DNA of 64,000 bases from Linum tenue. Lineage: Eukaryota > Streptophyta > Magnoliopsida > Malpighiales > Linaceae. This document shows, piece by piece, positions 44,174 through 56,289 of the stretch (positions are counted from its first letter, which is position 1; every line of letters starts with the position of its first letter). The translations under genes and the position numbers were made by a program. Below the pieces are notes generated by a model. That model ran no database searches, was not told the DNA's origin, and saw nothing but the letters and a program-made list of their open reading frames with translations. The stretch covers positions 87,042,547 to 87,106,546 of the forward strand of contig CAMGYJ010000005.1 of assembly GCA_946122785.1 (NCBI GenBank), read 5' to 3'.

Positions 44174-44482
44174 GTGAAGGGGGTAGTCTCAAATGATGTG
44201 AATGAGAGTGGAGGAGAGCCTCCTAAGGAAAACCCCACCATTACTTGTGTTGTCTTTGATGATGTTGAGCAGGAAGTTCAGAAGGGTCCTAAGCCAAAAG
44301 GACCAAGATTGAATGCTTGGAGAAGAATGATGAAGGGAGCTTTGACCCGAAATATGGGGGAGCTTGGAGCAAGGTTGGCAAGCCAAGAGGGCCAACTCAA
44401 TGAGCCTAAGATGGGAGGCTACAAGCCTCGCCCCGAGAGTGTGGTGGATCCGCTCTCGGTGGCATCACGTTTGAAGTCGTGA
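44174..44482 (+). pseudogene. Unassigned 102-residue frame of the outer element
   Basis: The frame contains an acidic stretch (VFDDVEQEVQ), a Lys/Pro-rich part (KGPKPKGPRLNAWRRMMKGA) and a terminal part ending SVVDPLSVASRLKS. It sits where the end of pol should be, just before the landmark motif. I recognise no integrase feature. It could be a C-terminal extension of the polyprotein or an acquired piece. Confidence 0.35.
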
Positions 44483-44515
44483 TTGATCCCCAACCATCAA
44501 GCTAATGACGATAAA

Positions 44516-44542
44516 CAAGCGCTTGTTGGGAGGAAACCCAAC
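44516..44542 (+). promoter_or_regulatory. Conserved landmark motif, outer element
   Basis: CAAGCGCTTGTTGGGAGGAA then ACCCAACGG, the plus-strand counterpart of the motif in the array and inner element. Confidence 0.6.
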
Positions 44543-44721
44543 GGAGGTTTGTTTCCTTTTCCTTAGTTTTCGTTTTAGTGTCTTGTGAAGGGTTTGAGTG
44601 GTGAAGTGGTGTCCCCGTGCCGAGTGTTGTGTTTTGCGGTTTATGGTTGTGTTCTGATCGATTAGGAGGCACGGAGGAATAGGTTGAGTCAAATTTTTTG
44701 CAGAAGTGCCCTGATTTCACT

Positions 44722-44916
44722 TCAGTTCACGGACGGATTGCTGAGTTCACGGTCGCTAAGACCGTAAAACAGGCAAACGCGTCCGTGAACTGGGCGCTGA
44801 TGCATGTTCACCACTTGTCAATAACTCCGTGTTCACAGACGCATTCACGAGTTCACGGTCGCTAAGACCATGAACTGGGCAACGCATCCGTGAACTCAGA
44901 GGTCTGTCTATAAAAG
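44722..44916 (+). promoter_or_regulatory. Internal palindrome cluster with TATA box, outer element
   Basis: GAGTTCACGGTCGCTAAGACC and related TTCACGG / CCGTGAA words recur and match the type found in this element's own LTR (29665-29915). They end in TATAAAAGGGGC (TATAAAAG at 44909-44916). The env-position frame begins about 0.8 kb downstream. Promoter function is inferred. Confidence 0.45.
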
Positions 44917-45689
44917 GGGCGTGAACAGCGACCCTTCACTTCGCGACCAAAAAATCGCTGGAAAATTTTGAATCTTCGCCATAAAACGCGAAATTCCGTC
45001 GCTTTTCCGCTTTTTCCCCCAAATTCGGCGACCAAACCCAAAATCCAATGTCATACCCAGTCCCCTCTCCTCAAAACTGGCCTGTGCTGTGAATTTGGGG
45101 AGTTTTGGACCACATTTTATCCGGCCAAGTCACCGGCAGCGAGTCTCCAGCGAGCTTCCAACGAAGCTCCGGCGACCCCTCACCGGTCAGTTTCAGACCA
45201 GTTTTTCACCATTTTCTCTCATCCTACTTGAGTCTCCAGGTTTTTTTATCTCCCTTACCTTTGTGAATTGTGGAGAATCGGATTAGGTAGTGAAGTGAGG
45301 TTGAATTTCTGTGTTGGGCATGATTGAATCTAGTTAGGGCGAGGACTTAGGTGAATTAGGTCGTGTGATTGATGGATTGATTATTGCATGAGCTTAGTGA
45401 TCCTTGGTGGGCGTGTTTGACCCAAATTGTGATTATTTTTAGAATTTGCCTACCAAGTCCTATGTTATGAATGCAAGTGGAGTTTGTTCTTGATTGGTGG
45501 ATGGTAGCCACCGTGGTAGGGGTTTCGGTCCCAATTTTTGTGTGCTTGAACCGTGAAATACCCACAACCATGCCACGGTGGTTTGAGCTCAAATGTTTTA
45601 GCCATGGTGGAAAAACAAGTGTGGGGGAATTTCTTTTCCTCCCAATGAGCGGTATATGAAGGATGTTTCCACGTATGGTGTGTGTTTGT

Positions 45690-46545
45690 TCTGTGTGCGG
45701 GATTCTTAACTTGGAGCACGAGTTCATCGGTTACCTGGTGAACCACCCGCAGTTTGGCGACAAGTTCGCCTACTAGAGTGACAGCTCGATCGGGCCTCCC
45801 TAGCGGGTGGACCTGGACATGTTTAACTTGTTCAAGTGCCGAGCCGCCATGATTGGGGTACTCTCCCACCCACAGTGGCGCCAGATCGTGACCATGGACG
45901 AGGAGATCTTTCTTGAGCTGTGTGTGGAGTTCTACTCCACATTCTCCCATATCGTCCCGACCAGCAAGAAGAGTCGGCCCCGGTTGGAGTTCATGCTGGG
46001 GGCGGTAAGCCGCAAGTGCTGACCTATGATTGCTTCGCTCAGGCCATGGGGCACAACACCGCTCACATGAAGATGACGGAGCGGCAGACAAGGTCGACTT
46101 CGACTATCAGAGAGCATTCAGAGCCATTTGCCGCCTGGATCACGAGCAGAGCGAGTTCGAGGGAAGCAAGACCAAGGCCATCAAGCTAAAGACCTAGTGG
46201 AGAATTCTTCATACTCTGCTCACCAGGTCCGTCGTCCCCAGCCTCCATTCAGGTCACCTGATGAAAAATAGAGGGCTCATTGCCCTCCACTCGATGAGGA
46301 GTCCAGCTTAGTCGATCCACCTAGGATCCTTGATTGCCACCTCTTGCACCCGGTGTCTGGGAAGGAATAGAGTGGACACCATCCATATGGGGGGCATCAT
46401 CACGAGGATAGCCCGACACTTCCAGGTGGATCTGGCCCGCTTCACCAGCGCGGGAAGGATTGAGCCCTTCCAAGTAGAGACTTTGTACAATCAGAAGCTG
46501 GTACTCCAAGGCGAGAGAGGAGTGGAGTTCCTCGATGGACTCTGA
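45690..46545 (+). pseudogene. Env-position frame of the outer element
   Basis: The reading gives EHEFIGYLVNHPQFGDKF, VDLDMFNLFKCRAAMIGVLS, TMDEEIFLELCVEFYSTFSH and, after frame changes, QVLTYDCFAQAMGHNTAHMK and MGGIITRIARHFQVDLARFT. ELCVEFYSTF and IITRIARHFQ align with ELVLEFYTTF and LITRLAAYFQ of the inner element, so the two proteins are homologous. At least three stops or frame changes are present. It is probably of the ATHILA ORF-1 type. Confidence 0.55.
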
Positions 46546-47135
46546 GCCTCCGTAGTCATACGATCTGCTGTAGCACCAGCTCTAGTTGAGCCACACCCCG
46601 AGGTCGCTCCAGTAGCAAAGCAGCCACCTGCTAGTGCACCCGGCCGTCATTGACGTCCAGCACTTCTGCACCTTGCACATCCGCCACCGCCACCAGGAGC
46701 AGGCGATCCCCTCATCAAGAGGGTGGATCGCATTGAGACGGGCTTCTTGGGAGTCTCATCCCGCCTCGAGCGACAGTCCGACATCCTCGAGCGCATGTCT
46801 CGACATTAGGGCATCCTACCCGAGTCTGGAGAGGGACCATCTACCAGAGAGAGGTAGCCGACGAGGGAGACATGTGGCAGAGAGGAGTCCATTCGCCCCA
46901 CTTCTCTACTTGTAACCCTAAACTTGTTTTCTGTTTGTTGTTATATGTGTGTGTGTGTGCCTTGAACTACTACTATTATGTATTGTGCTTGTAACAACCT
47001 CGCCTCGAGCGAGTCGTATTGTGCTTGTGTGTTTTTGTTGTCTCTCCTTGAAACTCCAATTATTCTACCCCGGTTCGATTCCTACATTCACTCACCAAGC
47101 CCAAGTGGTAACATCACTCTACCCCTTTCTTACGC

Positions 47136-47184
47136 CATTGAGGGTAATGCTGAGTTTAAGTGTGTGTTTGGGGGGGGGGGGGGG
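47136..47184 (+). promoter_or_regulatory. Internal hairpin plus purine tract, outer element
   Basis: Stem CATTG, loop AGGG, stem TAATG (one G-T pair), then TTTAAGTGTGTGTTT and 15 G (47170-47184). Confidence 0.65.
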
Positions 47185-47189
47185 TAGTC

Positions 47190-48850
47190 TTCTACTCTGC
47201 TTGTGTTAGTGAAATGTTGCTTGGAACCTTTTGTATGCCCAAATTTCAAAAATTCGAGGGCTCCAAGCAACGATTGCATGTTCGAAGTGACCGGAAGGTG
47301 GAAAATTCTCGTGTTTGTGCCATTAATCTTGAACTGTGCATGTGATTGAGCATATCTTATGATGATGCTTGAGAAGTTCATTAGGATAGGGAAAAAGTTT
47401 AGTTCTCAAAGTGTGCATAAATGAATAAAGGTCTTGACTTGATCACTTAGTTTTTACAATTGCCTTGCGTCGTGTTTGTGAATGGGAATAGATGGTTGGG
47501 TAACTAGGTAGCCTGTGAGCTTTGAGCCGTTTGTTTCTTTTGGTGTGATAGTTCCCTCTTACCACGGTGTGTAGCATCACAAGTTATCACTAGCAAATAT
47601 GATGGAGGCATAGGATTAGTCCATGCCCCAAAAGTTGACTGTCCCGAGATGCATCATCCCTTAGTCAACCCCTTTGAGTCGTGTGATTCTGTGGGGCGTT
47701 CTCAGTTTAGGAGCTTTGTTCGTGTGAGCTTAAAGGTGTTAGTAGAACGACCCCCAAATCCTTTCTTCGTGTCCAAAAATGAGTCGCAGTGTGTCTCGGA
47801 ACACTTACCATTGAGTTTCCATAGAGGTTCTACATAGGAGGTTTATGTGTGGTCCTTGCTAGAAGTGCAAAATGGAGTGCAGTGTTGGAGTTAGATCCTC
47901 AAAAAGAGAGCATTGGTCGATAAATGTTTAGGTGGAAAGTGTTTTTACTCTCTAATACCCCCCTCGAAAAAGAAAAAAAAGAGAACGAAAAAGAGGTAAT
48001 AAAATGGGGTAAATAAAGCAGAGAGTGCCACGAAAAAACCAAAGTGCATGATCTAGGAAGGGGTTTCTTGGCACCCAAGCCAACGAAACCCCCACAATGT
48101 TTAGAACTCCTTCACTACCAAATCTTAAAAGAACTAGCAAGAGTTGACCGAGGAAGAGTGCTTCAAGGTAGTTCATGATTAGTGATAGTTGGAAGGGAGA
48201 GATAAGGGTTTTGGCCGATGCTAGTGACCTTTGATTGAAGAGAAGGGTTTTAGTCGAAACCATAGACCCTTTGGGTTTAGGTTGAAGATGTAGAACCTCA
48301 CGTCATGATTGCCACCACCCAAAAAGCATTTTCCCCATGTCCAAGCCAATCGCCAGTCATCTGAACCCGTGTCTAAGACCTCTGAACGAGCTAGTGGTGA
48401 AAACCATCACGTGAACTCTAGCATTTAGAGGTTAGCGTCGTGGTATTGAGACGATAGGGCCGAGAGGTTACTATTGTGCACATCTATTGCACCAAAAAGG
48501 TCCCTATCCCACTGGTCTTGAGAGTGAGCGATTCATTCTTGCTTTGCATGTCATATCATACCCCGTGAGGACCTTTGTTGCCTTTCCATTTGTTCGTCGG
48601 ACTTGAATTCCATGCATGGTTGGTTGTGGTCGATAAGTGGTTTTGTTGAGACTTGTATTTATCCATGAATAAGTTGAGAACTTTTCATTTGTCCGTTTTG
48701 GTGCCTTTGAATGTCGTTTGTGGTGGATATCGGTATTGCTTGCAACAGTTCATGTGTTGATTGTCAATAAACATCGAGAATTCCAGCTTCGTATCCTTTG
48801 ATCTGTCCCCAAAGCATTTGTGTAGGTTGAAATATTACTGTGTGCGTGAA
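47190..48850 (+). other. Non-coding 3' region of the outer element
   Basis: 1.7 kb without a conserved frame. It contains a worn copy of the region shared with other families (AAACCCCCACAATG near 48090 and CTCCAAGCAACG near 47252). The short frames have no recognisable domains. Confidence 0.5.
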
Positions 48851-48853
48851 ATG

Positions 48854-48892
48854 GTTTGCTTGGGGACAAGCAAATGTCTAAGTGTGGGGGGG
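48854..48892 (+). promoter_or_regulatory. Terminal polypurine tract with GGGA hairpin, outer element
   Basis: Stem GTTTGCTTG, loop GGGA, stem CAAGCAAAT (last pair G-T), then GTCTAAGTGTGGGGGGG against the 3' LTR. Confidence 0.85.
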
Positions 48893-50381
48893 TGATTCGG
48901 GCCTAATTCCACATATTTTGCCCCCGGTTTGCTCAGATGTTTGTGCCAAATTCGCTCATTAGAGGTTGGTTTTACACGAGGTTCTGCGTGTTTGAGTGCT
49001 TTTCATGATTTAACAGGTGGAACCAGCCTCGGAGTCGAAGGATTGGCGAAAAGGATCAAAAACCGGGAGAAGAGGTGAAAAACGCAAGTTCACGGCTAAA
49101 GGCAGGAGTTCACAGTCGTGCAAAACCGTGAAGAAGAGGAGTAGACCGTGAAGCGCAGGGTGTCCAGAGCCAACTCGAAGGTTACTGACGCAAGGCGAGT
49201 TCACGGTCACTAAGACCGTGAACACAAGCAGTTGCCCGTGAACTGCCGTGATCGATGGGGAGCATTTTGGCGCAAGGCGTGAGTTCACAGACGCGTTTTA
49301 GAGTTCACGGCCATGAACTCAGGCCGTGAACTCAGCTCCTCTCGTGTTTAAAAGCTTAGCTGCAAGGAAAGAGAAGGGTGGAGCCACTTTTTCTGGGAGA
49401 AACACTTCTTCTACATTTTAGATAGAGAACCAGACCCAAGAGAGAAGAAGGATTTAGGGCTTGGCTTCAAAGGAGGTTTTGGGAATATTTCCACCTTTTT
49501 CTCCTTTGTTCTCCCACTTCTTCCATGGAGTAGTCCTCCTCCCACTTGGGTGTTGTGAAACCCTAAACCCTACTATGTAGTTTTCTTGTATGTGGTTTGA
49601 ATGATTGATATTGGGCATTGTTCAATTTAATGTTTGAGGTATTTTCACCATGATTTGGCATGCTTATGCTTAGCAACTTCGTGGTTGTTCATATTTTTTG
49701 CTTAGCATCCTAGGGTTGTGCATAATCGTGCTTAGCACCCCCTAAGTTTGTGCATTTAGGTGCTAGTAATCTAACTTGCCAACTTAGCCTAGTTTAGAGA
49801 GGAAAATCCCCCTTTTAAGGGAGACTCAATCGAGTTGGTTTTCCTTCTGCTTTCCAAGCCACCTAAACTAGGTCAAGCTAGGGCAATCCTCAATATTGAA
49901 TTGAACAAGTCGATTAACCATGGTTAAACCGTCTGACCTTAGAGTTGAGTGAGGAAGTAAGCCGATTACCGATTTTCTAAACCAAGAGGGTCGAGTGACA
50001 CGACCTTTCATCCTCACCTCGGTTTAGCAATCGAGATTGTGGTCCTCGAACACATACGCTTTCCCCTTCGGTTCATGATTAACGTGCCCAAGGCAATCGT
50101 TCCATCCCACGTAGCATAGTAGCGGTTTACGGGGAAGCGAAACCCAAGTGACTTTCCCACAAAAGAGTTTTGAAACCAATTTACTTTTGCTTTCCTTCAT
50201 TTAAATTGGCAAACCTTTAAACCAAAGTTTTTTCGCTAGATAATGATGTCAACAACCAAAGTAGGGGTAGACGGACCGGCCCGGCCGATCTATAGATACT
50301 TGCCCTATACTACACCCGATTAGAGTTTAAAAACTTGGGCTCTAATTGAGGTTTAATTGTAGTGTAGATTCGAGCGAGTCA
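48893..50381 (+). repeat. 3' LTR of the outer element
   Basis: 1489 bp, TGATTCGGGCC...GCGAGTCA. It lacks two short segments present in the 5' LTR (around 30075-30130 and the 30330-30360 duplication). Confidence 0.9.
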
Positions 50382-50386
50382 AAGAA
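50382..50386. other. Right target-site duplication AAGAA
   Basis: Identical to 29469-29473. Confidence 0.9.
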
Positions 50387-50399
50387 CATGTCTAAAACT

Positions 50400-52156
50400 T
50401 AACTAATAATTGTAGAAAAGGGCCTTTTCGAGTTACCTGATTCTCCCTTTCGACTTCTTCATTTGATTGAGGAAAAGTGGCATAGGAGTCGGGCGTGCTT
50501 GCTTCTTCCTCTTAGGGGCTGCAGTCTTCGAGGCAACATGATCATTCTTACAGGTCCTTGCATTGTGGCCTTCTCCACCACATTTCCCACAATCAACTGA
50601 GAGGTTCTCCCGGATAGCAGCCTCCCTATTTCCATTCTTAGCTTGTCTACTTCAGATCTCCCAAGCCACCCTTCTTTGTTTTGTCTTCGAACGACCAGGC
50701 ATGCGCCTAATCCGAGGCGAGTAAACCTTGTTCCCAAACGTGGGCATCCATGCTTGCCAGCCTTCTGATGGTGGAATGGGAAACTTGTATGCCGATTTGA
50801 CGAATTCCATCTTGAAGAAACCACCAACATAGAGGTCTGGTTTACGTCACATGCTTGTGATGGATGCAAAATCATGGCAACAAGGTATACCATTGAGTGC
50901 CCACCATTCGTACGTATATGTCTGGTTGTTCAAGTCAACCACTAAGCCCTTGCCGTCGACAGATACCTCATGCATCATCTTAGAGGAAGGGCAGGCAGTA
51001 CACATTCTCGCTTCATGCTTTGCCTTTTCCAGTTTGCCTCTGATCATCGGTAGCAAGTTTGGTTTGACACAACCAAGTTGAACTTCCGTTTAATTTCAGC
51101 CGCTATTAGGCCTACATCCCAACCCCGATTTTCCCTAAAAGACTCAATATATTCTTCTGCTACCCAATTATGGTCGGCTCAACGAATGTTAAGTGAACGC
51201 GGGCAACTGTGAGCTGGTCCAACTCCTTTCACCATAAATGCTTCATGCTTACAAAACCAACTTGCATATACCCTCCAGCCACATGAGTATTCTTTCTTTT
51301 GCGCACACACAACCTCTTTCCGAACTTCACCGCTCCTTACCCATTTGATATCAGCACCAATCTCAATTGATTGCCTCTTTACAGCTGCCTTAAACTTCTT
51401 AGGGGGATCTAAAGCGCATACAAGTGACAAATGTCATTGCTTTATGATTTCACTTTGGATCATAAACCAAGGTCTTGTCAAATGTGGCATCATTCTCTTT
51501 TTCGCCAATGTTGCCTCTAACATGAGCAGACTATCTGCATCATCTTCTCCAGCTTCAGATGCCTGATTGCATCCCCAACTTGCACTCTCTTCATTCTGCC
51601 TCGGATTATCAGTACTAAATTTTTGCTCCTCATTCTGCCTCGGATTATCAGTACTGAATCTGAGCTCTAAAATTCTGCCTCCTCTTTCGAACCTTTTGCC
51701 TTATTTCATGGTACTCTTCATCATATGTTTGAGCATCATCCTCTTCCTCTACTCGCACAAATTCAGGCACAATCGAGTTTTCACCCTCCTCATCTAATCC
51801 ATCATGCTCATGGCCATAGTTTTCATCCATAAATCCATCATCACTAATGTCTTTGGTTGCTTCAAAGTAGAGTCTCACCTCTCCTTTAGATATACGTTGA
51901 GTAATCCATTCATAACCTCCTCGTCTGAATGTATTTCGTGCAATCCAGTGGCCATACTTTTCCTCGGTGTCAAGTACCAAAGCCTTTCCACGGAAACATA
52001 CTCAAAATCTTCAAGTGTCTTTGTTAACTCGAAATATGATAGCACATCGACAAGCATATTCACCACAATTTCATCACATCCCACGTACTTTGGACCAACC
52101 CCGGTCATATCTATAAATTCACCATGGCATAAAATGAGCTCAATTTGGTCTTCCAT
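50400..52156 (-). pseudogene. MULE transposase, catalytic core deleted
   Basis: The ATG at 52156 gives MEDQIELILCHGEFIDMTG and an acidic N-terminal part. The Mutator DNA-binding segment follows (PPKKFKAAVKRQSIEIGADI, SCGWRVYASWFCKHEAFMV, HNWVAEEYIESFRENRGWDV). Near 51065 this joins directly to PMIRGKLEKAKHEAR, normally about 300 residues later, so the DDE core is gone. A worn SWIM finger (YEWWALNGIPCCHDFASI, first Cys pair lost) and a knuckle CGKCGGEGHNARTC (near 50565) follow. Stops and frame changes are frequent. The product would have cut and moved the MULE, but it is inactive here. Confidence 0.8.
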
Positions 52157-52345
52157 CACTACAGGAAATCTAGTTTCTAGTCACGGGATCTTATTCACGG
52201 GAATGTTTCCCGTACTTATAAGTATGCTATTAGTCAAGGGAAAAGTTCCCGTATTTGATTGTATAGTTCTAAACACAAGAACTAATTTACTGGTTTTTAG
52301 TCTTCATTTCCCGTGATTAATTGTTAGTCACGGTAACTTTCCAGT
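52157..52345. repeat. CACTA left terminus and subterminal repeats
   Basis: The terminal CACTACAGGAAA is followed by AGTCACGGG, TTCACGGG, TTTCCCGTACT, AGTTCCCGTA and AGTCACGGTAA words in both orientations. Confidence 0.8.
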
Positions 52346-55300
52346 GAATAATGTGACAATTTACCTTTACAAGTTTAGATGATAATTGATACACGTATAT
52401 ATGACTGTACATATTTTATTTGTTTAAAACTTTCATATCCATATATTTTCAAGACATATCAAAATTTCCAGTCATTTGATACCTCTTTGACTAAAAACTT
52501 ATAAAACCTGTATAATACATTTAATATTTGAACTTAATGAATTAAATTGGTAACCTAACTATTATTTATATACTAATTTATATTTAAATTAATTAATTTT
52601 ATAACTATTGGCATACTATTAAACGTGCAATTAGTTTAGAGATGAAGTAAAATGTCTATATTTATTTTATACGTAACTTACCCATATAAAATTTTACTAA
52701 CTATTATCTAACATAATTTTTTTCAAGAGTCTTGTTAAATTAAACTCTTGTTAAATTCACCTCCTTTTCCAAACAAAATTTTGTTGGGCTGAGCAATTTG
52801 GCTCTCCCGCATTCTTTTGCCTCCTCCCCAATTCTCAAATTTAGTTCTCAAATATTTGGCTCCACAATACTACAAACTTTGGCGCTCCCTCAAATTTATT
52901 TTACAAAAAAATAAAAATAGAAGTGCCATTCGCTGTCGTCGAAGTGGTGTTTGACATAGGCAGCACATCTTATTCTTAGGAAATTCTCTGCTCTCGCAAA
53001 CCCACACTCTCTCTTCGTTCCAAAGGGAAAAAGTTCTCAGCTGCTGCTCGCGTTCTTCCATCTCTGCATCCCAGCTCCGCTACGCGCGACAGCTTGTTCT
53101 GTCCCAAGTTGGTCCAAGAAATCCAAAAAATGCCCCCCCAGCTCCCAACTGATTAAATCTTCCTCTCACCGCTTGCTCTATATCCCAACTAATCCCCTCC
53201 AAGAATTCAATTTCATATGCTGTGGAAGGGCCGGGGAATCCATTTGCTGCCAACAAATCCTTCTCTGCCGCCAACGAATCTCGCTCGGCCGCTGAATCCG
53301 TCCCACCAAAGAAACCTCCGCCATCTCAGTCTTGTCTCTGTTCTCACCGCCTTCACCGCCTCCGTCGTCGACACTGCCTCCGCCGCTTGGTTAATATTGT
53401 GTTAGGGTTATTCATTATGCGTTTTGGATTAATGTTTGGCTCTCATTCCTAGTCTAGGTTAATTTTGTATCTGTTTTAATTCTATGCATCTTTAGCTGCT
53501 CACTCTAGTTCTTGTGGGGATTGGTTGCTCTGATTTTGCTTAAAGCCAAGTGCCAAAGCCACTTCATCGGACAGGTATCAGCATTTTGCTGTGACGTACG
53601 TTGGTTTCTCTATTCGAAAGAGAGCGGAAGTGGAGCTGGAGAAAGGGGATTTCACAGAAGTCGTGATCTTGCTCTCAAGGGTAAAATGGTTCAAGCTTTC
53701 AACTCCTCTTTGCAAAGAAGTTGTTCGCTTCAAGGCCATAGAGTCTAGCTTTGTTTGAATCACATCTCTCAAGGTCTTAAAGTTGTTTAACTTGTTGCAA
53801 TCTGCAGGTTTTTTCTTTGTTTCATTTTTTCTTGTCCCGCTGCTTCTTTGTTTGGAAAGGGACATGGTCTATAGCAGCAAAAATCATTTCATCAATAATA
53901 AAGTTACCTCTGTTAGTTCATTGGAGAAAACGGCAGCTTCAGCTCTTGTCAAATTACTAGCATCAAACAACAATTAAAAAATGATAAGCTTTTATTTAGA
54001 ATGATTTGTTTTCTTGTTCTCCAGGTGGGGAAAAGATTTCGCTGGCATGGTAGAAGACAAACATCGCAAAGAGGTTGCAGGAGGAATGTTAAGAGATGTT
54101 GCCTATTAAATGGATCGTTAGAGGAATGCTAAGAGAAGGTTGCATGTTTAATTTGCAGAACTGAAACTCTGCTTGAACCCGAAAGAATTCTAATAATAAG
54201 CATGTAAGAATTGATCCAAGGTGCATTTTTGTAGCTTTGAAATCAGAGGTCTGGAACGTGAATGGATGCCGCATTTGTCGAGGGAGAACCATTGATCAAG
54301 TACGCGGGATGTCTTTTTTTGGCAGAGAAGCATTACTAGTCTTTATATAGGAGTGGAGAGAGATTTGGAGAATGATCAGAGTTGCTTTGAATGCTTCTCT
54401 TGGGTATGTTGCTTCTTCCTTATTCCATTTTTTTGCATTTGGATTCTTACTTTCTCTTGTAATGGATTCGTGTCTTGGTTGTTGGATGCTTGAAAGCTTG
54501 GTAATTCTGGATTGAAGCTTTGTGGTGACAAAGCTTGATTAACTGCATTATGAGTTGAGGTGGACTACGGTTGCCTCCTACTTACTTTAGTGTACTCTAT
54601 GCTATGTTTGCAGTGGCCAAAAAAAGTGGGTATGAAATTGATTATCTAGTAGCTAGTATAATAGGATTAGTCAAGTCTGTTGTCCAAGACTGAATATATA
54701 TGCATTGGGGAGTTGTCTGTATATTGGTGCATTCTCCAGCTATACATAAAATCTTATTCCACTCAAGGTTGACCATTCTGATAAGAATGACTTAACTTGT
54801 ATTTGCAGCTTCTCAAGGGTCAATGAAGCCCTCTGCTATTTGCTTCCTCTTTCTCCTATTTGTTATGACACTGATGTCACTATGTTCTTGATGAAAGCCA
54901 TATTTGATGGGAAATGGTGTCTATAAAAGGATTAAAAGCTTCTTATGCTATTAAAGATGGACCATAAAGACCCCAATGCTGGTTGGTATGTACTAATTCT
55001 TTTTTAGCTATTATTTCTAAATTTATGGTCTAAATCATTCTACATGGAACCTCATAGTACATTTGAGATTTTAGTTTGCTGTTGTATTGTAGTTTCTGCA
55101 TAAGTTGCTGGATTTTCTACTGATCCTATAGATTTTCAGAGATTTTTTGCACTTTCTGTTGGGCTTTTGCTGCATTATGGCTTTGCTTCGTGCCTCCTTG
55201 CACAGCTTGTTAAGTATTCTTCCATTTTGTTGTTCTTGGTCATGGATTTGTTACTGCAGGTGCAAGACTCTGTTTTTAAAGGTGATTAGACCTGTAAATT

Positions 55301-56289
55301 TTTTTTGGTTGTTCTTAGTCCTCTAAATTCTTTTTCAAGTGAACAGAATTGTGCAAAATGCAGCTGCTTGAATGTTAGTTTGGGGTTTGGAAGGGATGAG
55401 TTTGCATCAAGTAGCAGTAGTGAATGTTTGTTTTGGCAGCATGAGGGCGAAGTAGTGGCTGCAGCAGAGGCGTTCAATCATTGTGCTGGTTCTGTTTGTT
55501 CTTTCTTTCGTGGTTGAATGATTGATCTTTGTTTATCCAATCCGCCAAATTGTGAGACAAAGAAGTTACAAGGTTAGTCATCATCAAAGTTAAAAACAAG
55601 TTTGATACTTTTCAGAGTCTTTTTTTTATTGGATTGTATTAAACAGTAGCAGTAGCAACAAATATGTCAGCAATTTTTTATGTATGTCTATGGATTTTGA
55701 TTCAATTTTTCTTTTTCTGGGCCTGCTCCGTGGTTTTTAAATGGTTTGTTGATTCAATTTGTAGAACAACTGTAATAGGAGCAATGCTTTAGAGGCTATG
55801 AAGTGTACATGTAGTTCTTGCCTTGCGAACAAGGCATTTGGGTAAGTCTTTCTAAGTCCCACTTTAATTTACCAGCTTCTTAAACATGTTCTTTTGGATT
55901 TGGGTTCAACTGACTTGTCATTGACGGTTGAAATTTTAATTGTTATTCATGGCAGATCAACCGTACAGGATGTCTCAGATGGAGTCCACGATGTATTTTT
56001 TTTGTTAGAAGGATGAAATTTTGAATGTTGACTCTAGATAGAAAATCGTGATGCTGACTTTAGTACCAGTGAAGAAATAATTAGTTATCGTATTGAGTAG
56101 AACTAGTTATTACTATGATATAAAATGTCATATTATAGAATTATTATATACAAGATTTGAGACTTTCGATTGTTGATAATAATAATATTTAGTTGTTACT
56201 TCGTGACATGAGACTTTGAGACTTGGCTTTTGTAATTAGTAATGGCAAATATTCATAATTATAATTGTTATAGATATTCTAATTAGTCA

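Larger units (their letters stand above)
29474..50381 (+). mobile_element. Outer Athila-like LTR retrotransposon, 20.9 kb including a nested element
   Basis: Plus-strand order: 5' LTR (29474-31051), tRNA-Asp-type primer site, broken gag (31200-32580), protease (32585-33214), the inner element insertion, an unassigned frame (44174-44482), landmark motif, palindromes plus TATA box, env-position frame (45690-46545), internal purine tract, long non-coding region, terminal purine tract, and 3' LTR (48893-50381). A 5-bp target duplication is intact. Reverse transcriptase and integrase are not visible. They were probably lost with the truncation of the inner element's far end. Confidence 0.85.

Noticed and set aside
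49010..49288. Minus-strand frame shared by both outer LTRs (also 29676-29867)
   Set aside because: Antisense to the palindrome region. The frame differs between the LTRs by an indel and has no domain.
49555..49580. Telomere-like CCCTAAACCCTA
   Set aside because: A single partial copy of the plant telomere unit inside the outer element LTR (also near 30200). Not an array.
53200..53460. Possible first exon of a captured host gene within the CACTA element
   Set aside because: Ser/Pro-rich short frames followed by intron-like T-rich sequence hint at capture, but no protein family could be recognised.
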